DNA of 64,000 nucleotides from Romanomermis culicivorax (taxonomy: Eukaryota > Nematoda > Enoplea > Mermithida > Mermithidae), in NCBI GenBank assembly GCA_963922205.1, contig CAWUHX010000128.1:682001-746000 (forward strand). Direction: 5' to 3'. Position 1 is the stretch's first letter; every line of letters starts with the position of its first letter. Both the position numbers and the translations under genes were made by a program. The notes under the pieces are model-generated. The model did no database searches and was not told the DNA's origin. It saw nothing but the letters and a program-made list of their open reading frames with translations. Below are positions 1 to 11,824 of this stretch, piece by piece.

Positions 1-60
1 GGATCTCTCACTCCAGATGCCAAAAGCTGATTTATAAAGTGACAACTTCCTCATCATAAG

Positions 61-1409
61 TAGGGTTGTACCGGGGCAGATATTTCAGCCGGGGCCTATA
101 ACATACTAACATGTACGTTAACAGTGGTATCATACCTCATGTATCATTCATAGACAAATTTTCAAGGCGATTCTTTTTCTTTTCATTTCATGTCAGCTAT
201 GCTACTGCATTGATTGATAGATTAGAACAAGTTTGAGTATTGTAGACAAAAAGATTAAATTCTTAAAAAAAACTGTCATTACTAAGGATGGAGAAACTGC
301 ATCGAAACGAAAGGAAACTGCATCTTTTCCTGGAGAAACTGCATCGCACACATACCTGGACAACTTCTATCGATTCATCTGGTGCCAGTCAATCAAAAAG
401 TTGGTTAGTTCCCAAATTGTTTTGGTGGTTGATAAAGAGATAATAAAGAATGCTAGCCAAATATCCCTAATTTTTATGACAGAAGTCAGACTTTTTGAGT
501 GAGTGGAACATATACAGGGTGAGCCAAAAAAGGCGACCTGTACTGACTTTCGTAGCTTTCAAATGGGTGAAGATTTTTTAATGCGGTTTCCTGCCGTCGA
601 TAGGCAAAACATATGGCATGAAAACTGCAAAGTTTCAGCCAGATTGCTCGTGTATTGACTGACTAGAATCAAAAATACTAAACGTCGGTTTATTTGCAAA
701 TAAATTTTGAAAAATTGACAAAGTCAACATGTTTTACGACAGAAAAGTGCAATAGATCCAATCATGAGAACCATATAACAGCTGGAAACTACAAGAAACG
801 TTTTAGTGTATCCTACATTCTGTTTCACCAATAATTTCAGTCGTTTTTCGATCTGGTCAATGACAGAATTGATTTTGTTTTGATTTTGCTTTTTTTCCAA
901 TTTCAAAACAAAAGCTCTTGATTTTGGTAAAATTTTGCCCCATATTCAAACAAGAAGTTAATGACTTTAAATTACGTGTAACTTATAAATCTGGGTGACT
1001 TTTAAAGTATTGTTGTGTATAAAAAGCTTCACAAAACTTTTCTCACAATAGGACAACTTTTACTTTGATTTTTAAAAAAATTTTTTCGAAAAATGACTAC
1101 TTTTACTACATTTCTGTTTGTACAGTAACCATAAAAGCTAGGAGCATAAAATTTGATCTTTATAGCAAAGATAAACAGGGCATTCTAATGCTGCAATGCG
1201 CATTAAAAAGCTTTATCCGTTCGAAAGTTATGGAAGTCAGCACCAGTCGCCTTTCTCTGGCTCACCCTGTATAATGTATAATTCATTCTAAACTTCAATT
1301 CTATTATAAATCGAGCTTGTTATCCTATGGAAAATACTAGTTTTGTGCAGTCTTGCCCCGAACCGGGGCAGCTGCCCCGGTGCTGCAACCGGGGCCTGGG
1401 ACAACCCTA
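61..1409. mobile_element. hAT-like non-autonomous element with ACCGGGGC-rich ends
   Basis: The ends are inverted copies of TAGGGTTGT. Just inside each end lie repeats of ACCGGGGC and its complement (left about 69-97, right about 1357-1396). This is the same architecture as the other palindrome-ended elements in the window. The flanking 8-mers (atcataag and ctcaaaaa) agree at only 5 of 8 positions, so the target duplication is decayed or the boundaries are slightly off. A smaller TA-flanked element (515-1269) is nested inside. No transposase coding is visible. Confidence 0.55.
515..1269. mobile_element. Tc1/mariner-like MITE with TA target duplication
   Basis: The termini are near-identical inverted repeats beginning CAGGGTGAGCCA and continuing to AAAGGCGAC. 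They are flanked by TA on both sides (TATA/TATA). A TA duplication and CAGGGTG-type ends fit Tc1/mariner-related non-autonomous elements. The interior has only short, low-complexity ORFs. It is nested within the element at 61-1409. Confidence 0.65.
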
Positions 1410-2712
1410 CTCAAAAAACAAATCAGTGTAGCGAACTTTGGCCAACAGTCAAAATTTTAATGATTGATTAAGACGCATAGCATCTGTCAGATGGAAAATA
1501 GCAGCGATTATAGCGCATTCGCTTTGAAATGACAGATGCAGCGACTACCAGAAAAGCAGATTCAAATTGATATATAATTTTAAGGAGTGGAAAACTTTAT
1601 ACCGCAGAAAAATGCTGCATGTCTCAAGACCACCCTGTTTATCTTCTTTTTCTTTCGGAAAAATTGTGTTTGACATTTAAGGGTTCCTCGAGAAATTTTG
1701 ACCATTTAACAAGGTTATGGAGAAAGGCTGTCATTTGATCTGTTTATCACTCATAGACGATAAATTTCCTTCATTTATAACAGTAATAAACTTTAATAAA
1801 CTTTCTGCGCTAAGCTTAGAAATCTAATGTAGATTAAAATTTCTGGGCGTTAAGAAATGATTGAGAATTTGGATATCGGCGAAATTTCTTGGAAACAATT
1901 TCATGATTTTTATAAATAACCAGATCTAAGCTCAACGACACGATAGATAAATTTGTTCACATGCAGATCTCAAGGCCTTTTAATCCGTACATTCTTGATT
2001 GCGAAAATGTTCACAACATGTAATTGGGAAAATGCATTGAACTCTCCCCAAAAAATCGCCAGCAATATGGTGATTCCCTAAAAACTTGTCAATTATATAG
2101 CTAACTTGGAGCTGTCCATAGGAACACCATCCTTTGATACGAAAAAAACTGGGAAGTGTCAATAGGTAGAAAATGATGATTTGCAGACACCTGGATATCC
2201 GAGTTTTGGGATAGTTCGGATTTCCAAATGTCTGGTTATATGAATTTGGCAAAATCGATTTGTACTCAGTGTTTTTAAATAGCATTCTATAGCAAAAATA
2301 ATATGGTCAGTGGAAGTTGTCGTCAAAATGTAGCGGTTAGCATTATCTGAGCATCGGGAAAATTTAAAAGTAAGCTTCTAGAATATTTATTGGTGTTCAT
2401 CAGTCATCACTGATGACGATGATAAATTTTAAACATTTTCCTATTTTACTTTTCGGTACTAACTTAACAATCCTTAAGTGGAAAATGTGATACTAAAATC
2501 ATCCGCTAAGTTGGGATTAGAATTAACTCCTGAAAAAACGTACAATATCAGAGGTTAGTGATCATTATAGATGCACTAAAATCAATTAAATTTTAATCGA
2601 GAAACGGTATTCGACTTCCTGAGAGTCGCGCTTGAGCCATATTCTAATTAATCATGATTAATATGTCCAAAACCGGTGTAAAAATTCGAGATTTTGATGG
2701 CGTCGTGGACAA
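1410..2712. other. Gene-free stretch, no structure recognised
   Basis: AT-rich sequence lying downstream of the visible WDR35 exons on the minus strand. I looked here for the next WDR35 exon and found no convincing match. The 101-codon minus-strand ORF at 1980-2285 has no recognisable domain. Confidence 0.4.
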
Positions 2713-2720
2713 CCTTCAGC

Positions 2721-3136
2721 CATACATGTAACGGGGCCCCGAGGTTTGGGGGGAGGTCGGGCGACTTTTTTTCGGCCGAGGTCAGTAATTCCCAAAATTT
2801 TGGGGGAGGGGTCTCTGAAGGAAAAAAATCCGATTTTTTCACGGAAAAGAATTCCGAAAAATAGTTTTAAAAAAAGTAATTTTTTCTATAAAGGCCGAAA
2901 AAAATGTATTCATGGCGCGAAGCGCCCGGAAAATTCACATTTTTGACCATTTCTTGTTCAAAAATTGACATTTTTCAGTATTTTTGCGACCCAAAGTATG
3001 GAGCGTCCCTACGGCTACCATATGGCTAGCCATAGGATTGGCAAATCCTGGGGGCGGACGCCCAATGGCTAGCCATATGGTAGACGATTTCTGGGGGGGG
3101 CGGTTCCCATAGCACTTCCCCCCAATTACATGTATG
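2721..3136. mobile_element. Short CATACATGTAA-ended element with 8-bp TSD
   Basis: The ends are perfect 11-bp inverted repeats, CATACATGTAA and TTACATGTATG. Flanking 8-mers ccttcagc (2713-2720) and ccgtcagc (3137-3144) agree at 7 of 8 positions. The left part is G-rich and the right part carries nested palindromes around ATGGCTAGCCAT. It also contains GGCGCGAAGCGCCCGG at 2914-2929, almost the same hairpin as in the unrelated 24-31 kb family. Related copies or fragments occur near 33.7, 35.6-36.0, 39.4-39.75 and 57.0 kb. Confidence 0.65.
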
Positions 3137-3795
3137 CCGTCAGCCTGAAGTAACTGATTGTTTTGTTCATCTAATTTTCTTATTGACAAATTTACGGTAC
3201 AATCTAATGATATTCGTGATACAACATAGTAGGAAAGTTTGCACTTGCAATTGAATAAGCTGAAATTTCAATACCTACGGTAGACTGTTCTTTGAGGGGA
3301 CTGGACTTGAATTCCGAAGAATCAGAAAACGCAGAATTTAAAAAATGCATCAATTTAGATTCTTTGTGTGATTCATTTCAGCTGTGAAACGGTAATGTTA
3401 ATGATTATATACAAAAACAAACTTAAAAAACAAACAGAAACTGTCAATCATAGGAGAGAGGATAAACTGAAAATGAAGACAGAAAAACAGTAAGTTTGTC
3501 AATTGAAGCATAACATGTTTATTTTCAGCTTCATCATTTTCACTCGCTCACTTAGCATTATTTGTCAGGTGAAAAATTTCATTTTTTAAAAAGCCTAGCA
3601 CCACAAAGAGAACCTTCGTGGTTTTACACAACAATTACATTTTTTTTGAACTATTTTTGTGGTTTTAGGCAAAAAATCGGTATTTCCTCCTCAATGACCA
3701 TCCTCCACAAATTCTGACCAACCGATGACGCCATTAACAAACCCGGCTTACTGGCAAAACTCCGAGCTCCGCTATATGTATGAGGCTTACAATAC
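3137..3795. other. WDR35 intron or downstream sequence
   Basis: Follows the donor of the last recognised WDR35 exon (minus strand, GT at 3795-3794). No further exon matching the family could be found here. Confidence 0.4.
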
Positions 3796-6700
3796 CTTGT
3801 AATCTAGTCGGAGATTCGCGAAATATATATGAGAATCAAGCGCAAAAGCAATTCTCAATCCACCGCCTTCCCACGAACAGCCTCCGATGTCCTTACCCGG
3901 CAATTTCAACATTCGTAGATGCTAAAATATCAATACACAAATATACCTAGCCAGTGCTGGACAATGTCAGACGTTCTTGCTGGCTGAAACAGTCAATTTT
4001 TTGGTTAGTGGCCTATTTTCAGGTCAAAATTGGTGCGATTTTCGCTGTTTTTTTAAGTTTATCGAAAATATTTGATTTTTTTAAGCTTTATACATAGCTG
4101 GATAAATGCACAAATTAGCTGATGAATTTGTTATCACATTACCCTGGTCTAAGCATAACTCACCTCTCCTTTAGTATTTACAAAATAAACGACATTCTGT
4201 TCATTTTCCGGTAATGTCAGTTTTTTCCCGACTAACGCTAGAATAGAGCCGTGGGGATCCCACTTGGCCACCGTCGCCTGAAACTTTTCGTGTTGGACAA
4301 CAATTGGATCTACGAAAATATAAATCCACGGTGTTTCAATATAACACTGCGGGTAAAAGACTAAATTTTCAAATTTAGGCTATCTTCAGAAACCTAAAAC
4401 CACATTTTATGAGAAACATATCTCACCAGAATCAACCTCGTCCTTCATAATCTGCATGGCTCCATGTTGATATACAATAGCCAAACGACTATCGTCTCCT
4501 GATTCATTCACTGGACAAAACCAGTCCATGGATGCCAACAGAGCTTCTCCGCTCGCTGGACAACAAATAATGTTCAGTTTCATCTGTCGGTAAAACAATA
4601 TTCAAGAAATATATTAATTTTCCGAAATGTTGTCGAGAAATTCACCAAAAAATTTCCTTTATTATCGTAAGCATGAATTTCACCATTTCCAAGGCCAAAA
4701 ATCACTAAACGTCCACCGGGCGACCACTGAAAATTTGAACAATTCACCTGAAGCCACGGAATTAGAAGACTAACTATCATATGTTCTAGAGATGTATCGG
4801 GGACCCGGACCCGCAATTATCCGACCATTTTGTTGGACCCGGACCTAATATTCTTAAAATTGTGGACCCGGACCCAAAGAAATTGTTACAATTCTGATTC
4901 GGGTCTGACGTATAACATAATCTTTCAGCTGAAAACGAATACCCATATTAAAGAATGTGATGACACATCAATTAACTATTGGAATATGAAAAGTAACAAA
5001 TCAACATTGTCTTGATCATTTTGAGACTAACTTATTTTTGAAATTTACAGCAACCAAGTTATATTTCACAAATAGTTTTTCATACGTTTTCCTTGTAGTA
5101 GTCGTCTTTCCAATCTAGATGTTTATTTATAATATTAATCCAAGGATCAAAAATTAAATTACAGAGATGCTTAGTCACTTATATTTCACGAGAGATTAGT
5201 GACTTGATTCGATTTATTGTGTCTGCTCAACCAAACCATACGATTTCCATATGATGTTGTCTCCCTCACATCCATTTTAAGATGCAGTTGTTGAGAAGTT
5301 CGATGTTGAATATGATAAGTTAAAAATGAATCATACTCAAAAATAGGGTATATGGTGTGGTTTTACATACTGCGTTTGAAAAAATTGGTCTAGTGTACAC
5401 TTTTTGAAGTGTTCAAAAGGAGGTGGAAAAAAGCCGATAAATTCATTTGGACCTCTTTCCAGACACCTTCCCATGGGAAGCTGCGGAATTTTTTTCATCA
5501 TTTTTGTAGGCAATTATGTCCTACATATTGTGTTAAAATTTCAATCAGATTATTGTTCCATTTTGAGAGTTGTAGCAATTGGCACACACTGCACTGTCAT
5601 TTAAATATCTTTTCGAATCCAAATGAATCCCCAACCAATAAAGTTCTGAGAAAACAGGATTCGCCATCACCCATATAATAAATTAGAAGAAAAATGTGGC
5701 TTCAAAGCTAGGTAAATTGATTTATCTAGTTTTGATATTTGCTGAACGACATGCTTCAAATGAAAGGTCACAAATTTTAAATTTTTTACTAAATTTGAGA
5801 AATCGAGCCATTCTGACGTTTCTTTACAGGAAAACGCAAGAGCTTTTCCAATGCACTTGGTTGTATTTGAAACGCACTACAATCGACTATCATTTCATTT
5901 ATCTTCATCTGGCTAACCTCAAGTGGTGTGAAACGAGGTGCCTTCTACTGTAGAGAATTTTCACACACCTTATAAAATAGGCCGTAGTCAGACAGACGTC
6001 ATTTACTTTGTAACATTTTTAGCATCTTCGATTTTTTCAATTGAATTACTGAAAAAAAGAATTTCTGTTGCATCTCTTCCGAGACACCCTGTGGCACAAA
6101 CATTATGAATAGATCAATGAAATTGTGCCAGTGATTCGATCAACATCTTTTCTTTTTATTCGTCCAATCAGAAAGTTTTTAATGTTTCCTGCATTCCGTG
6201 ACGGTATATTTAGTTGTATCACACACAGCTTGGCAAACCATATACCCAACCCCCCTCCAGACTTGAAAAAATTGGCAAAAAAGTGCCTTTTTTGGGAAAA
6301 ATTTCGACTTTTTCCGACCCCCCCCCCCCCCCCCCAACTGGTCGGACCTCTTACAGGTATGATCACACAGCATTTCTGTATAAATTTCCCAGATGTGCAG
6401 ACATCTATAGCTCCAAAAACGGTGCAAAAAAATGATTTAAATTTTAATATAATGTCCTGGACATTAGTGGCTACAGAAATAAAGAGAAAATTATAAGGCA
6501 TCTAGTAGGAGGGTGCCCAAAAAAGGCTTTAAATGACTTTTTCAGGTTATTTCGACTTCATTTTTGAGGCTTTAAAAAGGCATAAAAAGTGTTATGTAAG
6601 CAAGCGGTAAGAAAATTTTTTTCGTACCTTCTGCATATAGCGAACATTCGGAGATCAATATTTCGAAACATGCATAGACTGAAAAAATGCCAAAAATGTA

Positions 6701-8189
6701 AAACTTCCAACTTTGAGAGTGCTGTAGGTATGCGAATTTTGACGTTTGCGCCGAATAAATGCTGTCACAATACTCAGCATTTAAAACTGCTTAAATTGAA
6801 TCATTTTCAGATTCTATTAATTTCCGACTTATCATAGGTCAATGGAGCAGTAGGTCAAATCTCTCAGAAATCCTGTCTCAATGGTGTCCTACAGAATAGC
6901 GTGTGAAAAAATATAACAGACCCGGACCCGAAGTGATACCCGAAATTACTCGACTATTGTGCTGGACCCGGATGCGATATTCTCTAAATTTTGGACCCGG
7001 AACCGGACCCGATATTCTTAAAATTTTTGGACGCGATACATCTCTAATATCTTCCATTCGTAGTTGAAAAAAATATTTTTATGAATGAAAATTAATTGGC
7101 TATAGGCCTAGAGTTATAACCAAAAATATCGTTCGAGTGCTCTGCGACATACAACCGAAATAACGCAGCAACCCCGGTGGAACCTTCAATACTGAGAGGC
7201 CGCCATGAGACTATGAATGCCTAACATAAATATGCTTACCATTTTTGTCGCTTCACAGACAAAACAAAATCTTTTAGATTGGAGCGATGATTTTCATTAT
7301 TTACTCAGTATTACTCTAATACAAAAGTGCACATTTTTTTCAATTTTTCATGTTCCCACTAAAGTTTTGAAACGTTTAATTATTTAAAAATTCGGAAAGC
7401 AATTATAATTCACCCCGGCGATTACCTGAACAGCAACTAGGCTTGCTTTGATTTCTTTCCCCCAAATTCTATTACCGTCAACGGTTCCTACGATAACGAC
7501 GCCTAAATAGAGTTCCAGATTATGATAAACAAACAACGTTAACTGTTAAATTCGGTCAGGTACCATCCTCATAAACTATGCAAATTTTTGTTCCGTCTTG
7601 ACTCCAAGCCATATCAGTCACAACAGACTTATTCCTATTGTTGATCATTTCTTCGTACCATGTTGCTAAAATTAAAAAATCAGGATACATATGCATGTGT
7701 AAAATAGTGTTTTATATTTTTTATAAACGCTACATTTATGCAGCATAAATACTATTATGTAGCCGAATTGATCGCTTGATGTTAATTTTTGATAAGCTTC
7801 GTTCCATATTACGACCTTGACAGAACCTAGAAACAGGATTAGTATTAGAAAAAACAAAATACCTACGTTTTTGTGGTGTCAAAAATCTAAATATTTCCTA
7901 CTTGATTCTTACCGTTATGTCCCTCCAGAGTCTGGTCACCGGAAAGGTTTCCAGCATTAGGCAACGGCTTGCCAGATTCGACGACAGTCGATCCTTGCAA
8001 CTTCAATACTTTCAGGAGCCCCCCGTCGCCGCCGCACGCAATGGAACCATCTTTTTTGCTCCATGCGATAGAACGCAGCTGAACATTGTTCGGAATGGAG
8101 ATCTACAGAATAAAATTCTGCGAACAATAAATTATCGACCTGGGAAGTGCACAAGAGTTTCCGACCTTCTTGCTCAAGTAAACGAACAT
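3796..8189 (-). CDS. WDR35: WD repeat-containing protein 35 (IFT121), 5' part, nine exons
   Basis: WDR35/IFT121 is an IFT-A subunit required for retrograde intraflagellar transport and cargo entry in cilia (Drosophila Oseg4). Coding exons, in transcript order, are 8189-8166, 8102-7913, 7826-7734, 7665-7564, 7502-7426, 4747-4646, 4583-4427, 4309-4164 and 3921-3796. All introns begin GT and end AG, and together the exons give 339 in-frame codons. The first exon encodes only MFVYLSKK; the second opens [14 protein letters not shown], the family's characteristic N-terminus. Later family signatures are [59 protein letters not shown] and [16 protein letters not shown]. These cover the first WD40 propeller and the start of the second. 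The family is about 1,170 residues, so roughly 70% is missing to the left. The 2.7-kb intron between exons 5 and 6 holds a hAT-like element. Identification is strong; the 3' end is not in hand. Confidence 0.93.
5390..6900. repeat. Dispersed repeat of unknown class, copy 1
   Basis: Diverged copy of the sequence at about 15690-17640. Shared landmarks are CACCTTCCCAT, AAAATGTGGCTT, TTGCATCTCTTC and GACTTATCATAGGTCAA, in the same order and orientation. It lies inside the hAT-like element 4787-7046. ORFs within it are short and broken. A poly-C-bearing short insert at about 6230-6363 interrupts it. Confidence 0.6.
6230..6363. mobile_element. Short poly-C-bearing element copy
   Basis: Similar in sequence and order to the element at 51500-51705: an AATTGGCAAAAA segment, a run of about 20 C, then AACTGGTCGGACCTCTTACA. 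CACACAGC occurs on both sides (6222-6229 and 6364-6371), a plausible 8-bp target duplication. The left boundary is uncertain. Confidence 0.5.
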
Positions 8190-9009
8190 TGGAGTGTACA
8201 AAGACGATGAGATAAATAGGCGGCTTTGATCGAAAATCAAAGTCAAGTGTATTCATTGAGTTAAGGGAGACCTTCGCCATAAAAGTTCATTTGTATAGCC
8301 AGTTGTCTATAATCCTCTCCTAACTTTAGATTTATTGGCACCTATCACCAAGTAGGCTGGAAATCAGAAGAACATACAAATTTTTTGAAAAAATCCGGAC
8401 TTTTTTAGGTAAAATTATTATATTTGTAATTTGACATGAAAATTAAATAAATTAGCTCGTTTTTGCTTTGACGTGAAGGATTTCGCAAAATCTGAATACT
8501 ATGATGGTCTTACAAATCTTGGTACAAAAGCGATTTTCGGCTTCTTTATGACGCCTGTTATTCATATCAGACCGAAAACTGAGGCGGTCGATGCATCCAG
8601 ACTTATCTGTATGATTTGTAAAATGCATACTTTATCGCCGTAAATGAAACTGAAACAAAAAATACCACCACTGTCCTTAGGCTATTCGGGGTTTCTCCTG
8701 ATATGACTTGAATTAATACCAAAAAACTGAATCTTCGATTATTGTCCACTTCCGTAAACTTCTTCGTGTTGTTTACGATTTTTCACTAAAAAATACGCTT
8801 TTATCATTTGGTGACTCCCCTTCTCAAAATTTTGGAAAATCGCCTCATACTCCCTTGCCCTCCTGAAATTGGCTTTGACAACCCCGTTCCGTGACACTGG
8901 CAGGCAATTGATCATATCTGTAATTGAAGAGGAGGTTGGGGGGGGGGGACTTTACCCCGATTTGGTCGAATTTACGGTCCGCACTTTATACCCGTAGAAC
9001 CTCCAGTCA
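8190..9009. other. Upstream region of WDR35
   Basis: Sequence 5' of the WDR35 start codon on the minus strand. It should contain the promoter and 5' untranslated region, but no TATA box or initiator can be asserted. It ends at the target duplication of the hAT-like element that begins at 9018. Confidence 0.35.
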
Positions 9010-9017
9010 GTTGGGGG

Positions 9018-10459
9018 TAGGGATCGGCCGAGGGTAAAATAAAAAGCCTCGGCCTCGGCCGAGGCCGAGGCCGAGGATTTTTTAAACATGATATTATATT
9101 AATACACTGGTCACTGGTAATACTAATAAGAGACTTCTTTACTCTTGCCTTTATGATCTTCATCAAGTAATTCAAAACATAAAAAAATTTATTGTAAAAG
9201 TGTAACACTAAATAGGTAAATTAACGCAAAGATGTCTTCTATGCAAATTTTGTAGAATTTATGGAGTCAACCCGTCACTTTGATGCACTGTTTTTTTCCA
9301 CGAACTTTTTTCCACAAATGTGGAAAGGGGTCAAATTTTTTTTCCACATGTGGAAAAAATTTTTTTTCGTCTTAAAATCCGTTTTTTGGCTTAAAAATGC
9401 TCACAGACGCTTTATCGCACTGTTTTTGAGCTTTTTCAAGCCTTCCGGTGTATTTAGAGAAGTTAATTGATTAAAATTAGAGAAAAAATTGAAATGTTCG
9501 ACCTAAAAGCCTAATCTACAAGCGTTGTTGAACAATTTTTCTAGCAAACTATCCAAGAGCATAATTGACTTGAATTACACAAGAAATCAATGGTCAAGTC
9601 CTCTATGATGACAAGTGAAAGCCCAAAAAAGATGGTACTTTCCGGCGCAAAGCGCCGGAAATTTTTTTTGGTATATTGACATTCTGGGATGCTGGAAAAT
9701 CATTTTTCCGAACATTATTTCAAGAATTAGATTCCAATTTAGTGTTCAAGAGTCGTAATTTCTAGAATTTTACTTGAAAAATTTTAAAATCTGTAATTTA
9801 TTTGTAAACTCTCATGAACTTGGTCGAAAATATATGAGTAAGAAAAGTATAACTTTCCGAAAGATATTTCCAAGAAGCTTTTGAATTGATTTTACGTTAG
9901 CAAAGAAATAATCGCATCATAAATCCTAGAGACTTGACGTGTATTCATCTTTCTCAAAAAGAAAAAATGCGAATCTTCATTAAATATTATGATAAAATGT
10001 TGAAGATAACCAATTAAAACATGAGATACTACGTTTAAGATGATGAAAACTATTATAGATTAAGTGATAAATGAAAGTAGACATGATAAAAGCCGCGCCT
10101 GAGCTACTTAATGAATAATGATGATTATTAAAGTTATAACCGGCGCGAAGCGCCGGAAAATTTAGGGATTTGGACCTCCTAAAATGCACCAAAATGCATC
10201 TTTTCAATATGAAAACCCCAAATTTTTCTTCCACATTTGTGGAAAGACCTCAAAAATTTTTTCCACATTCCAGATTTTTTTTCCACATTATAGTGCAAAT
10301 GTGGAAAAAAAACAGTGCTTTGATGCAGTAAACATTTTACATCAAAAATATCCTACTTGCTTTAGAGTTGCAAATAATCCTCGGCCTCGGCCATTTTTGA
10401 TCGACACCCTCGGCCGAGGCCGAGGGTGGCCGAGGGTACCAATCCTCGGCCGATCCCTA
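9018..10459. mobile_element. hAT-like element with CCTCGGCCGAGG ends
   Basis: Ends are inverted TAGGGATCGGCCGAGG and CCTCGGCCGATCCCTA, flanked by a perfect 8-bp duplication, gttggggg (9010-9017 and 10460-10467). Subterminal DNA is iterated GGCCGAGG/CCTCGGCC, which yields spurious Pro-Arg repeat ORFs. TIRs starting TAGGGAT, 8-bp TSDs and iterated subterminal motifs are hAT traits. A second element (9286-10317) is nested inside with its own perfect duplication and makes up most of the interior. Confidence 0.85.
9286..10317. mobile_element. 1-kb hairpin-bearing element, CCACA variant, nested
   Basis: Begins CACTGTTTTTTTCCAC and ends with the inverted GTGGAAAAAAAACAGTG. It is flanked by a perfect 8-bp duplication ctttgatg (9278-9285, 10318-10325). 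Subterminal repeats are based on TTCCACAnnTGTGGAA. Two interior hairpins lie at 9642-9658 and 10140-10156. The interior is nearly identical to 24066-25088. There is no transposase ORF, so it must have been moved in trans. Confidence 0.85.
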
Positions 10460-10467
10460 GTTGGGGG

Positions 10468-11820
10468 TGGATAAAAGCCCAACTTATGGGATGGAAGCAC
10501 TCATTTTCTATAGAATCCTACTGGATAGGTCCCCAAAATAGTCAAAAAAAGACGAAAAATTCTGAAAATTACCCAATAGAGGTAAGAAATGCTATTTCTT
10601 TCTTGCTCAATCTTTTTGAATCGGAGCGGATCTAAAGGAAAGGGCGCGCGCTCATCCCGTTTCAGCGTCATTGAAACAACGTCTATGTCGATTGCTGCGC
10701 TTTCATTTCACACATCTTTAGACGCTGCATAAACCTTACACGTTCAAAAACTAGCCAGCCTGCGTTGCCCATACCTTAGGGTATATAACCTACCTTATAA
10801 GTCAACTTGAAATGCTCACAAATAGTGGAGTATATTAGTACTATTTCAGCTATTTCAGCTTTTCAAAACTTTCAGCTAAACTGTGTTTCCCACAGACTCA
10901 ACTAACCTCAAAGTATTTTTTGAGTAGAAAAGTTTATAGTCGAAGGTTTTTCTAAACGATTTCAAAGATGGAGCTAATTTTTGTCAATTTACACTTTACA
11001 AACATTGAAACAATCTATGAGTAACCATTTGCGTACTGGGCCCGATTGAGTTGGGGAGAGGGTCCTACCAAACCTCCCTCCAATTACAGGTGTGTCACCC
11101 TATCCTCTCTCCCACGGCGAGAGGTCTCAAAGGTGTGTGTATGCGAGCAACTGGTCAAGGTCAATGCGAAAAACCATAGCAACAAGCAGTACCACGGTAA
11201 AATTTTACAGTAATTTTATTAATAGCCTACTTACGTTTCTCTAATTGATGATAAATGTACAGAAATTACTCGAAACCAATCACCCAAGATAAGACTATAA
11301 ATTTGTTTCAACGTGGTGTTGTTTTGGTCATAAATTGCACTCGAGAAATGCACAGTAATGAAGTACAGATGGCGGCAAAACTTAAAAAAAAGAATCTCTT
11401 GCGCATCTAGCAGCGAAATATAGACTTCATTCAAACTTTTGTTCGGTAGTTTAGGAAAAAAATACATAGCAAAACAAGCGAACTATATTAATAATTAAAA
11501 CTGAAAACTTATGTAAATTTAAAATGGGAAATGTTTTTTATCGTGAAAGCAATTCGAAGAAATTCCAATTTTTTAGGGAAATGGTCAATGGTGCCTATCA
11601 AATGTCATGTGCGTGTGAGATCGTAAACATTCATGTCAAAAAAATGTATAAAATAAATCGATAAATGCAAGTTTAACTTGAAAAACTAGACGCTCAGTGT
11701 ACGTGGTCAGAAGGAAAGTGTTTTTTTGAGAACTTGGGTTAAAGTTGAAAAAAATTCACTTTCTTTATATTAGATTTTCATTCTTTCTCATCAAAAAATT
11801 TTCCATGTCTGTGAAAAAGT
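10468..11820. other. Gene-free stretch
   Basis: Contains a short G-rich segment and CTCCAATTACAGGTGTG near 11040-11095, resembling a fragment of the CATACATGTAA-ended family. Nothing else is recognised. Confidence 0.35.
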
Positions 11821-11824
11821 ATAT

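Larger units (their letters stand above)
4787..7046. mobile_element. hAT-like element with GGACCCGGACCC ends, in a WDR35 intron
   Basis: The ends are inverted copies of TAGAGATGTATCG. Flanking 8-mers atatgttc (4779-4786) and atatcttc (7047-7054) agree at 7 of 8. Repeats of GGACCCGGACCC and CCCGATATTCT fill the first and last 120 bp or so. The interior carries one copy of a longer dispersed repeat (about 5390-6900). It is the same family as 43673-45477: left interiors share GAAAAGTAACAAAT and right interiors share AAAAATATAAC. No transposase ORF is visible. Confidence 0.75.

Noticed and set aside
1980-2285. Possible next WDR35 exon
   Set aside because: The 101-codon ORF does not match the WDR35 region expected after residue 339, and its frame lacks plausible splice sites.
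6103-6501. Overlapping ORFs on both strands with poly-Pro or poly-Gly
   Set aside because: They translate a run of about 20 C in a repeat; both strands are open only because of that composition.
7957-8280. 107-codon minus ORF starting MAKVSLNSMNTL
   Set aside because: A shadow of WDR35 exons 1-2 in another frame; the true exons are 8189-8166 and 8102-7913.
8972-9208. ORF with a Pro-Arg repeat
   Set aside because: It is the iterated GGCCTC/GAGGCC end of the transposon at 9018-10459, not a protein.
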